A stretch of DNA of 6,107 nt from NCBI GenBank assembly GCA_016302315.1, contig JAEDNW010000134.1, positions 1-6,107 on the forward strand. The letters are read 5' to 3'. Source of the stretch: UBA1724 sp016302315. Lineage in GTDB: Bacteria; Verrucomicrobiota; Lentisphaeria; Oligosphaerales; Oligosphaeraceae. The notes beneath the pieces were generated by a model that had not been told where the DNA came from, made no database searches, and worked only from the letters and a program-made list of their open reading frames with translations. How positions within the stretch are numbered: position 1 is the stretch's first letter; the number at the start of each line of letters is the position of its first letter. A program made the translations under genes and the position numbers. Of the stretch, positions 1 through 5,130 are shown in pieces.

Positions 1-20
1 AATTTCTTCAATGAAAATCC

Positions 21-37
21 AGAGTTAGTGTAACTCT
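21..37. repeat. Perfect 7-bp inverted repeat with 3-nt loop
   Basis: AGAGTTA (21-27) and TAACTCT (31-37) are perfectly complementary arms around GTG. It lies about 140 nt beyond the fabG stop in an AT-rich patch that contrasts with the GC-rich surroundings. Read on the minus strand the hairpin is followed by GGATTTTC, only a weak U-tract, so it could be a poor terminator for fabG, an operator for a gene left of the window, or chance. Only the symmetry is seen; any function is inferred. Confidence 0.45.
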
Positions 38-57
38 TCTGCAAAGTTCACATATAT

Positions 58-79
58 CCCCCCCCGCTGACGGGGGGGG
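58..79. terminator. All-GC hairpin downstream of fabG, possible terminator
   Basis: Eight C plus G (58-66) pair perfectly with C plus eight G (71-79) around a CTGA loop, giving a 9-bp stem made only of G-C pairs. It is the strongest stem in the 178 nt past fabG and so the best candidate for ending the fabD-fabG transcript. On the minus strand the following bases are ATATATGTG, not a U-run; on the plus strand they are GAATTTT. It is therefore not a textbook intrinsic terminator in either direction and might instead protect the 3' end of the mRNA. The homopolymer runs also make it a likely site for sequencing or assembly error. Confidence 0.4.
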
Positions 80-97
80 GAATTTTCCGCTCGAACC

Positions 98-115
98 CCG
101 CCCCGGCAGGGGTGG
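98..115. repeat. GC-rich stem-loop downstream of fabG
   Basis: Bases 98-104 pair with 109-115 (six Watson-Crick pairs and one G-T/G-U position) around a GGCA loop. It is the second hairpin in the fabG 3' flank. The core CCC-GGCA-GGG arrangement recurs in the inner stem of the terminator between plsX and fabD (2005-2014). No U-run follows on either strand. It may add to transcript stabilisation or termination, but in DNA this GC-rich a 7-bp hairpin can also arise by chance. Confidence 0.35.
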
Positions 116-153
116 AATGAACGCCGCAGGCGGGAAGGCAGCTCCCGGGGGCG

Positions 154-167
154 CAGGATATATCCTG
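154..167. repeat. 14-bp perfect palindrome 11 nt past the fabG stop
   Basis: CAGGATATATCCTG is a perfect 14-bp palindrome in the fabG 3' flank. As RNA it could fold only into a 5-bp stem with a TATA loop; as DNA it has the symmetry of a dimeric-protein binding site. Its position downstream of fabG argues against control of fabG itself. No known operator is recognised. Confidence 0.35.
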
Positions 168-178
168 GGAAGCGCTGG

Positions 179-937
179 CTACATGGCCATGCCGCCGTCC
201 ACGGAGAGGACCTGTCCGGTGATATAGGCGGCGGCAGGGGAAGCCAGGAAGAGGACTGCGGAGGCGATTTCCTCGGGCTGGGCGATGCGTCCCAGGGGGA
301 TCTGGGTCTTCAGCTTTTCCTTGAGGGCCTCCGGGAGGACCTGGGTCATATCGGTTTCCACGAACCCCGGGGCCACGGCGTTGACGGTGACATTCCGGCC
401 GGCGCATTCCCGGGCCATGGCCTTGGTGAGTCCCAGGATGCCGGCCTTGGCGGCGGCGTAGTTGGCCTGGCCGGGATTTCCCAGGAGGCCCACCACGGAA
501 GAGATATTGACGATGCGGCCCTGACGCTGCTTCAGCATGGGCATCAGGGCGGCGTGGATGCCGTTGTAGACCCCCTTCAGATTGGTATCCAGGACGGCGT
601 CCCAGTCCTCCTCGGTGAGTCGGGGCATCAGCTTGTCCCGGGTGATGCCGGCGTTGTTCACCAGGATATCCAGGCGCTGTCCGAAGGCCTCCAGGATTTC
701 CCCGAAGACCTGGTGGACTTCCGGGGTATTGCGGATGTCGCAGCCGAAGCCCAGGGCCATGGATTCCTCCACCTGGCATTCCCGGGCCACTTCCCGGGCG
801 GTCTCCTGGGCGGTCTCCTTCCGGGTTCCCAGGAGAGCCACCTGGGCGCCCTCCTGCAAAAACGCCTTCACGATCGCCCGTCCGATGCCCCGGGTTCCCC
901 CGGTGACCACAGCCTTCTGTCCTGCAAGGATGCCCAT
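179..937 (-). CDS. fabG: 3-oxoacyl-[acyl-carrier-protein] reductase FabG
   Basis: FabG is the cytosolic NADPH-dependent reductase that converts 3-oxoacyl-ACP to (R)-3-hydroxyacyl-ACP in each round of type II fatty acid elongation. The 252-residue product is a classical short-chain dehydrogenase with the cofactor motif TGGTRGIG (12-19), the NNAG structural motif (94-97), and the catalytic tetrad Asn119, Ser147, Tyr160 and Lys164 inside the FabG-typical stretch NISSVVGLLGNPGQANYAAAKAG. It ends in the usual VDGG-type C-terminus. Length and motif spacing match E. coli FabG. A TTG at 943 lies two codons before the ATG at 937: GGAG sits 5 nt before the TTG and 11 nt before the ATG. I chose the ATG because it agrees better with the family N-terminus. 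It follows fabD by about 34 nt, presumably co-transcribed. It is the last gene of the cluster; the usual acpP does not follow in the window. Product certain, start uncertain. Confidence 0.96.
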   Translation of the reverse strand: MGILAGQKAVVTGGTRGIGRAIVKAFLQEGAQVALLGTRKETAQETAREVARECQVEESMALGFGCDIRNTPEVHQVFGEILEAFGQRLDILVNNAGITRDKLMPRLTEEDWDAVLDTNLKGVYNGIHAALMPMLKQRQGRIVNISSVVGLLGNPGQANYAAAKAGILGLTKAMARECAGRNVTVNAVAPGFVETDMTQVLPEALKEKLKTQIPLGRIAQPEEIASAVLFLASPAAAYITGQVLSVDGGMAM

Positions 938-971
938 GTCCAATGATTCTCCGTCGTTGTTCGTTCCGTTG

Positions 972-1862
972 CTACAAATCCAGGGACTGCACGGGGAAAT
1001 CCCTCCGGATGCGGCGGAGCAGCCCCGCCAGCACCCGTCCGGGCCCCAATTCTTCCAGCGCCTCGGTCCTTTCCATCAGGGTGGCGGCGCACTGTTCCCA
1101 GCGGACGGGGGAGGCGATCTGGCGCGCCAGCAATTCCGGCAGGGGGAGTCCGGCCGCCTCCGTCCAGCCACCGGTCACATTGTGGACCAGCGGGATTTCC
1201 GGGGTTTGGAAGGGGATGGTGGCCAGATATTCCCGGAAGGCCTGGGCGGCCTCCTCCATCAAGGGAGAATGGAAGGCGCCGGCCACCGTCAGCTTCTGGA
1301 GTTTCATGGCCTTTCCCTCCAGGAGGGAGAGGCATTTCTCCACCCGGGGAGCCTCCCCGCTGACAATACGCTGTCCGGGGCAGTTGTAGTTGGCCACCCA
1401 GACCCCGCTTTCCCGGCAGGCCTCCTCCAGATCCGACTCCTCGCATCCCACCACGGCCCCCATGGCCCCCGGCGTCCGGCGGCAGCACTGGTCCATCAGC
1501 TCCCCCCGGCGGGCCACCATGCGCAGCCCCGTCTCAAAGTCCACCGCCCCGGCGGCGGTCACGGCGGAGAGTTCCCCCAGGGAAAGCCCCCCCATGGCCT
1601 CCAGGGAAATCCCCTCCTGGGCAAAGGCCTCCTTCCGGGCGGCAAAGCCCGCCAGACTGACCACAAAGATGGCAGGCTGGCACTGGGCGCAGGCGGTCAG
1701 CTCCTCCATGGTGCCCTGAAAACACAGAGCGGAGACGCGCCAACCCAGAATCCGGTCCGCCTCCTGAAAGAGGGCCGCGGCGGCGGGAGAACTCTCCGCC
1801 AGCGCCTTTCCCATGCCAGGATGCTGGGCTCCCTGGCCCGCAAACACAATGCCTTTTCTCAT
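972..1862 (-). CDS. fabD: Malonyl-CoA:ACP transacylase FabD
   Basis: FabD moves the malonyl group from CoA to acyl carrier protein, supplying the extender unit for fatty acid synthesis in the cytosol. The 296-residue product has the N-terminal FAGQGAQ motif with the oxyanion Gln10, the nucleophile elbow GLSLGE with Ser94, Arg119 (which in the family binds the malonyl carboxylate), His198 in AGAFHSPLM, Gln248, and the GPG motif near the C-terminus. The catalytic set is complete at E. coli-like spacing. The elbow reads GLSLGEL rather than E. coli GHSLGE; Leu for His is known in many FabDs, while Leu after GE, where Tyr is frequent, is less usual. A TTG at 1868 is an alternative start two codons upstream; the ATG fits the family better, though GAGG directly abuts it with no spacing. 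It is separated from plsX by 199 nt with a terminator-like structure, where fabH would commonly be. Confidence 0.96.
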   Translation of the reverse strand: MRKGIVFAGQGAQHPGMGKALAESSPAAAALFQEADRILGWRVSALCFQGTMEELTACAQCQPAIFVVSLAGFAARKEAFAQEGISLEAMGGLSLGELSAVTAAGAVDFETGLRMVARRGELMDQCCRRTPGAMGAVVGCEESDLEEACRESGVWVANYNCPGQRIVSGEAPRVEKCLSLLEGKAMKLQKLTVAGAFHSPLMEEAAQAFREYLATIPFQTPEIPLVHNVTGGWTEAAGLPLPELLARQIASPVRWEQCAATLMERTEALEELGPGRVLAGLLRRIRRDFPVQSLDL

Positions 1863-1970
1863 CCTCAATGACCCGCTCTGATGCTCTCTGCCGTCCCCTT
1901 CCCTCCCCCGTCCCGGAGCCGCCAGAAGGGGCCGCCGGAAGAAGAGGAGGCTTCAGGGAGGTCAGGTCCC

Positions 1971-2038
1971 AAAAACGAAAGGCGGCGACTCCTCCCCTCC
2001 GTCTCCCGGCAGGGAGGCAGAAGCAGGGGAACGCCGCC
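1971..2038 (-). terminator. Intrinsic terminator or attenuator between plsX and fabD
   Basis: Read on the minus strand, a long interrupted stem-loop spans 2038-1981 and is followed at once by TTTCGTTTTT (1980-1971). It has three stacked helices: an outer 7 bp (1981-1987 with 2032-2038), a middle 5 bp (1993-1997 with 2026-2030) and an inner 7 bp with one wobble (2001-2007 with 2012-2018) closed by a GGCA loop on the plus strand. A GC-rich stem immediately followed by a U-rich tract is the standard Rho-independent terminator layout. It begins 23 nt after the plsX stop and lies 108 nt before the fabD ATG. Either it ends the dapA-plsX transcript, making fabD-fabG a separate unit, or it reduces read-through. 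I see no convincing promoter between it and fabD, which leaves attenuation open. Confidence 0.75.
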
Positions 2039-2061
2039 GCAGGAATGGCGCCGGGGCGCCC

Positions 2062-3099
2062 TTAGCACAAGGTGCCGGCCGCATACTGATGCACGGCCTC
2101 CACAATGCGCTCGTTCAACTGAAGCCGGAGCATTTCACCCACGGCACGAATGCCGTTGGCCACCCCATGCCCCTGGAAGTTGCCGTGGCCGATGACACAG
2201 CATCCCTTCACCCCCAGCAGGGGGGCGCCGCCCACCTCGCTGGCATCGGTAAGACGCTTGATCTCCCGGAAGGCCCCCTTGCAGAGAAGGGCGCCCATCT
2301 TCCACAGGTTGCGGCGCATCACCGTCTGCCGGATCATCCCCGAAAGGGACTTGGAGAGCTGCTCGCTGGTCTTCAGGACGATATTGCCCACAAAGCCGTC
2401 GCAAACCACCACATCCACCGTGCCCCGGAAGAGGTCGTGCCCTTCGATGTTGCCCAGGAAGTTCAGGCCGGGAATCTGGCGGATCATGGCGTAGGCCTCC
2501 TGAACCTGCCGGTTCCCCTTTCCTTCCTCGGTGCCGTTGCTGAGAAGCCCCACCCGAGGGGAGGAAAGCCCCAGCACCTGGCGGGCATAGAGGTCTCCCA
2601 TCACGGCAAAATGGGCCAGCATCATGGGACTGCAGTCCACGGTGGCGCCGGAATCCATCAGCACCCAGGGACCTTTCTCCCCGGGCATCACCGTGGCAAT
2701 GCCAGGACGAGCCACCCCCTCCAGCATCCGCCACTTCAAGAAGGCAGCCCCCACGGCGGCGCCGGTGTTCCCGGCACTAAAAACCCCGCCGGCTCGACCC
2801 GCCTTCACCATATCCATGGCGACGACGATGGAGCTGCGGGGCTTCTCCCGGATGGCCTTCACTGGATGTTCGTCCATCCCCACAGTCTGCGGGGCATCCA
2901 CCAACTCCAGCCGGGGGTCGGAAAGGGAAATCTCCCGTTGTTCCAATCCCCGGGACACCTGTTCCTGGGGGCCTACGAGAAGATACTGATAGGCATCGCC
3001 AAAGCTGCGAAGCGCCTCGGCGACACCATCCAATACCGCAGACGGTGCGTGGTCCCCCCCCATCATATCCACCGCAATGACAACCCTTGAGTCGGACAT
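2062..3099 (-). CDS. plsX: Phosphate acyltransferase PlsX
   Basis: PlsX makes acyl-phosphate from acyl-ACP and inorganic phosphate. The PlsY membrane acyltransferase then uses this to acylate glycerol-3-phosphate, the first step of phospholipid synthesis. PlsX is a peripheral, soluble enzyme. The 345-residue product has the family landmarks in order: VDMMGGDHAP (10-19), SAGNTGA (108-114), the long SNGTEEGKGN loop (187-196), NIEGHD (217-222), VCDGFVGNIVLK (232-243), GGAPLLGVKG (290-299) and GHG (304-306). Length is normal. The ATG at 3099 is the only good start; the six residues before the conserved core are slightly longer than in many homologues. No Shine-Dalgarno sequence is properly placed: a GAGG lies 13 nt upstream inside a GNRA hairpin. 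It is 42 nt downstream of rpmF, a pairing conserved across many bacteria, and is followed by a terminator-like element instead of fabH. Confidence 0.97.
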   Translation of the reverse strand: MSDSRVVIAVDMMGGDHAPSAVLDGVAEALRSFGDAYQYLLVGPQEQVSRGLEQREISLSDPRLELVDAPQTVGMDEHPVKAIREKPRSSIVVAMDMVKAGRAGGVFSAGNTGAAVGAAFLKWRMLEGVARPGIATVMPGEKGPWVLMDSGATVDCSPMMLAHFAVMGDLYARQVLGLSSPRVGLLSNGTEEGKGNRQVQEAYAMIRQIPGLNFLGNIEGHDLFRGTVDVVVCDGFVGNIVLKTSEQLSKSLSGMIRQTVMRRNLWKMGALLCKGAFREIKRLTDASEVGGAPLLGVKGCCVIGHGNFQGHGVANGIRAVGEMLRLQLNERIVEAVHQYAAGTLC

Positions 3100-3109
3100 T
3101 GTTTTCGGG

Positions 3110-3123
3110 GGGCCTCGCGGCCC
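3110..3123 (-). promoter_or_regulatory. GNRA-capped hairpin before the plsX start
   Basis: On the minus strand GGGCC (3123-3119) pairs with GGCCC (3114-3110) around the loop GCGA, a GNRA tetraloop. It ends 10 nt before the plsX ATG. The only Shine-Dalgarno-like tetramer near this start, GAGG (3116-3113), is split between the loop and the 3' arm, so the fold would bury it. That is the layout of a translational control hairpin, but no ligand or protein is known and no U-run follows to suggest termination. Confidence 0.4.
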
Positions 3124-3141
3124 GTCTTATCCTGCGGGGGG

Positions 3142-3333
3142 CTAGGCCTGGGCCTTTTCCTTCACCTGGATGACCTGCTTGCCGTCATAGTAGCCGCAGT
3201 TGGTGCAGGCGCGGTGAGGAAGGCAGGCGGCGCCGCAGGAGGTGCAGGTGTGGGGCTCCAGACCACGATACCGAATCTGGGCCTTGCGCTGACGGACACG
3301 CATCTTGGATTTCTTGCACTTCTGAACAGCCAT
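3142..3333 (-). CDS. rpmF: 50S ribosomal protein L32 (bL32), zinc-ribbon form
   Basis: This is a 63-residue component of the large ribosomal subunit. The start MAVQKCKKSKMRVRQRKAQ is the basic, rRNA-binding N-terminus typical of bL32. The centre has two CxxC knuckles, Cys30/Cys33 and Cys43/Cys46, with the conserved LPHRACTNCGYYDGKQV tail, so this is the zinc-binding (C+) form; E. coli L32 lacks these cysteines. In some bacteria a cysteine-less L32 paralogue replaces the zinc form in zinc starvation, but none is seen here. The ATG at 3333 has AGGA 3 nt upstream and a better AGGAG further out. It is placed between yceD and plsX, the conserved order. Identity is very secure. Confidence 0.97.
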   Translation of the reverse strand: MAVQKCKKSKMRVRQRKAQIRYRGLEPHTCTSCGAACLPHRACTNCGYYDGKQVIQVKEKAQA

Positions 3334-3430
3334 GGTTCCTAAATCTCCTAATCGTTACAATGGGTATGACACACGTATGAGCAAAAAAAATCGCGACACC
3401 CGGAGGAAGCAGGAGGACAACCCCTCCCCG
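3334..3430 (-). promoter_or_regulatory. AT-rich leader upstream of rpmF, possible internal promoter
   Basis: The 97-nt gap between yceD and rpmF is the longest gap in the dapA-plsX part and its rpmF-proximal half (3334-3396) is strikingly AT-rich for this window, including eight A in a row at 3383-3390 (T-run on the coding strand). Such an island before a ribosomal protein gene suggests an internal promoter. I cannot fix the boxes: TTGCTC (3384-3379) is a possible -35 but no good -10 lies 16-18 nt further on. The call rests on composition and context only. Confidence 0.25.
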
Positions 3431-3943
3431 CTACTCCCGGGGAACCACCCCGTCCAGGGCGGCCCAGGGATCCTCATCCTCCGGAGAACCCTCTCCAGGA
3501 CATCCGCAGGGCCCCTGATTCAGGTTCGCCCCACAGCGGGGACAAAGCCCCTGGCACTCCTCCCGGCAAAGGAATCGCTGGGGAAAAGTCAATAATATAT
3601 CCTCTCGAAGTCCGTCTGAAAGGTTGACTGTGGTTCCAAAGGCATTCTCCACCTCGTGACAAACCTCTTCCGTGGTCAGGTGCCAGGAGAAAGGCTCGTC
3701 ACAGCGGTCGCAGAGAGCCTCCACCGTCACGGAGACTTTTCCCCGGGCCAGCAGGTCGGATCCGCCGTTGATGGCTTCCAGATGGAGATGATACTCCACC
3801 GGGGAGACATAGCGCAGGCGCTCCTCCTCCTCCAGCCCCAGTTCCTCCGGGGGGACACTGCCCTCCAGATCCACCCCTTCGGGGGGCAGATCCACCAGAT
3901 CGAACTGGACGCCGCGCATGGGCTTGTGGGAGAATTCGCTCAT
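3431..3943 (-). CDS. yceD: YceD / DUF177 family protein (23S rRNA accumulation)
   Basis: The 170-residue product belongs to the DUF177 family, whose E. coli member YceD is linked to 23S rRNA accumulation, and which is encoded beside rpmF in most bacteria. It has the family plan: an N-terminal beta-rich part with an acidic stretch (about 34-43), the CDRC pair (Cys78, Cys81), the REDILLTFP segment (113-121) and the conserved cysteine-rich block with Cys126, Cys130, Cys134, Cys137, Cys146 and Cys148, containing GLCPRCGANLN. It ends with the typical DPWAAL motif (158-163). The four to six C-terminal cysteines could bind a metal, but that is inference. The ATG at 3943 starts 9 nt after the dapA stop, so the two are almost certainly co-transcribed; GAGG is only 2 nt from the ATG, shorter than usual. 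Its exact molecular role in this organism is unknown. Confidence 0.92.
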   Translation of the reverse strand: MSEFSHKPMRGVQFDLVDLPPEGVDLEGSVPPEELGLEEEERLRYVSPVEYHLHLEAINGGSDLLARGKVSVTVEALCDRCDEPFSWHLTTEEVCHEVENAFGTTVNLSDGLREDILLTFPQRFLCREECQGLCPRCGANLNQGPCGCPGEGSPEDEDPWAALDGVVPRE

Positions 3944-3952
3944 GGCCTCGGG

Positions 3953-4822
3953 TTAGAGCAGTTCCAGGGAGCGGAGGGTCTGCCGGAGGGTTTCCCGGTT
4001 GGCGGCGCCCATTTCGCAGAGCGGCAGGCGATACTCCTCCTCCAGGAGTCCCATGTCTGCCATGGCGGCCTTCACGGGAATGGGGTTGGCCTCCAGGAAC
4101 AGGTCGTGGGCCAGGGGGTAGAAGCGGCGGTGGATGGCCTGGGCGCCGGGGAAATCCCCTGCCAGAGCCAGGCGGCACATCTCCACATAGGGAGCCGGGG
4201 CCACATTGGACAGGACGCTGATGACCCCCCTGGCCCCCACGGACATCATGGGCAGGGCCAGGCTGTCATCCCCGGAGAGGACGGTCAGATCGCACAGACG
4301 GCCGATGGCGTTGACCCGCTCCACGCTGCCCGCCGCCTCCTTGATGGCCGCCACCTGGGGATGGGAGGCCAGACGGGCCACCACCTCCAGGGGAATCTCC
4401 TTCCCCGTCCGCCCAGGCACATTGTACAGGACAATGGGCAGACGGCTGCATTCCGCCACCGCCACAAAATGACGGTAGAGCCCCTCCGCCGAAGGCTTGT
4501 TGTAGTACGGAGTCACCTGCAGGGTGGCATCCACCGGCATGTTCTCCACCGCCTTCGTCAGACGAATGGCTTCCTCCGTGGAATTGGCCCCCGTGCCCGC
4601 AATCACCTGGCAGCGACGGGCCACCTTCTCCGCCACAAACCGGATGACCTCCAGATGCTCCTCCACCGAAAGGGTGGGAGATTCCCCCGTGGTCCCCACG
4701 GGAACAATGCCCGCCACCCCGGCGGAAATCTGACGCTCCACCAGGGCCTCCAAGACGGTGTAATCCACCTGGCCATGATGGAAGGGGGTGACAAGCGCAG
4801 TGTAGCAGCCCTGGAGTTTCAT
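3953..4822 (-). CDS. dapA: 4-hydroxy-tetrahydrodipicolinate synthase DapA
   Basis: DapA condenses pyruvate with aspartate semialdehyde, the first committed step to diaminopimelate (peptidoglycan) and lysine, in the cytosol. The 289-residue TIM-barrel protein aligns to E. coli DapA with matching numbering: Schiff-base Lys161, Tyr133, Thr44 and Thr45 in GTTGESPTL, Tyr107 from the neighbouring subunit, and Arg138 that binds aspartate semialdehyde in the family. GTTGE plus Arg138 separates it from the related N-acetylneuraminate and KDG aldolases. Most residues lining the E. coli lysine feedback site are also kept (Ser48, His56, Asn80, Glu84, Tyr106), which suggests lysine inhibition. The ATG at 4822 has no Shine-Dalgarno sequence; a perfect inverted repeat occupies that position. 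It is the first gene of the minus-strand cluster and has no other lysine genes beside it. Confidence 0.96.
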   Translation of the reverse strand: MKLQGCYTALVTPFHHGQVDYTVLEALVERQISAGVAGIVPVGTTGESPTLSVEEHLEVIRFVAEKVARRCQVIAGTGANSTEEAIRLTKAVENMPVDATLQVTPYYNKPSAEGLYRHFVAVAECSRLPIVLYNVPGRTGKEIPLEVVARLASHPQVAAIKEAAGSVERVNAIGRLCDLTVLSGDDSLALPMMSVGARGVISVLSNVAPAPYVEMCRLALAGDFPGAQAIHRRFYPLAHDLFLEANPIPVKAAMADMGLLEEEYRLPLCEMGAANRETLRQTLRSLELL

Positions 4823-4824
4823 AG

Positions 4825-4840
4825 ATTCAAGTCGTTGAAT
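4825..4840 (-). promoter_or_regulatory. Perfect inverted repeat just upstream of the dapA start
   Basis: ATTCAA (4825-4830) and TTGAAT (4835-4840) are perfect 6-bp arms around a 4-nt spacer, ending 2 nt before the dapA ATG. It takes the exact place where a ribosome-binding site would be, and no GGAG-like sequence is present. It could be an operator bound by a dimeric repressor, or an RNA hairpin affecting initiation. No regulator family is recognised. Confidence 0.4.
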
Positions 4841-5037
4841 GGCAAGATGTTATGATGTTCCACAAGAAGAGCCCCCAAAGACACCGCCCCCGGCGTCCCG
4901 GCTCTCCGCAAGAAAGACGGGGTACTATAAGCCCCTTTCCCCGCCCTACCCCACCCCACAGGGCAACCACGGAACCGGGAAACCCCGGAGCCGCATCACA
5001 ACGCCACCCTTTTTCGCCGCCGGATTTCTCTTTCTCC
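4841..5037. other. Divergent intergenic region between dapA and the pseudopilin gene
   Basis: The whole gap 4823-5130 is 308 nt. Its left end holds the dapA upstream region; a weak promoter-like pair for dapA on the minus strand is TTGGGG (4878-4873) and CATAAC (4854-4849), only 3/6 and 4/6 matches with 18-nt spacing. A second -10-like TATAGT (4929-4924, minus) has no -35 partner. The middle (about 4935-5010) is C-rich on the plus strand and shows no coding signal: the open frames through it are proline- and arginine-rich and have no recognisable motif. No RNA gene or repeat is visible. Confidence 0.4.
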
Positions 5038-5065
5038 TTGATTTTCGCCCGATTTTTCCTATACT
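5038..5065 (+). promoter_or_regulatory. Sigma-70-type promoter candidate for the pseudopilin gene
   Basis: TTGATT (5038-5043, 4/6 to consensus) and TATACT (5060-5065, 5/6) are separated by 16 nt within an AT-rich patch. Transcription would start near 5072, giving a leader of roughly 58 nt before the ATG at 5131. It is the best promoter match I find in the window and is correctly placed. The leader is pyrimidine-rich and has no clear Shine-Dalgarno sequence. Confidence 0.5.
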
Positions 5066-5130
5066 TACTCGACTTCCCCTGTTTCCTGTTGTCTTTTCAC
5101 CTCTTACCCTAACGAGACCGCAAATTCATC

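Noticed and set aside
81..110. tRNA-like GGTTCGAGC on the minus strand beyond fabG
   Set aside because: The flanking bases cannot form a T-stem and no anticodon or acceptor stem is present.
582..1871. Plus-strand open frame of 429 codons across fabG and fabD
   Set aside because: It runs antisense to two fully motif-supported genes, starts at a TTG and has low-complexity shadow composition.
1863..2061. Remnant of fabH between plsX and fabD
   Set aside because: The gap is far too short and none of its frames shows the FabH cysteine, His or Asn motifs.
2089..3090. Long plus-strand open frame of 333 codons opposite plsX
   Set aside because: It is antisense to a clear PlsX, histidine/glycine/proline-rich, and has no recognisable motif. 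GC-rich coding DNA commonly gives such shadow frames.
3383..3428. Hairpin (3412-3427) plus T-run (3390-3383, minus) as a terminator between yceD and rpmF
   Set aside because: The 5-bp stem ends about 20 nt before the T-run, too far for intrinsic termination.
3656..4855. Plus-strand open frame of 399 codons opposite yceD and dapA
   Set aside because: It crosses two well-supported genes antisense and is rich in His, Gly and Gln with no domain; it is a shadow of GC-rich codons.
4852..5112. Possible 86-residue plus-strand protein in the dapA-pilin gap
   Set aside because: It is Pro/Arg-rich then Phe/Leu-rich through a pyrimidine-rich tract, with no ribosome-binding site, and it overlaps the pilin promoter.
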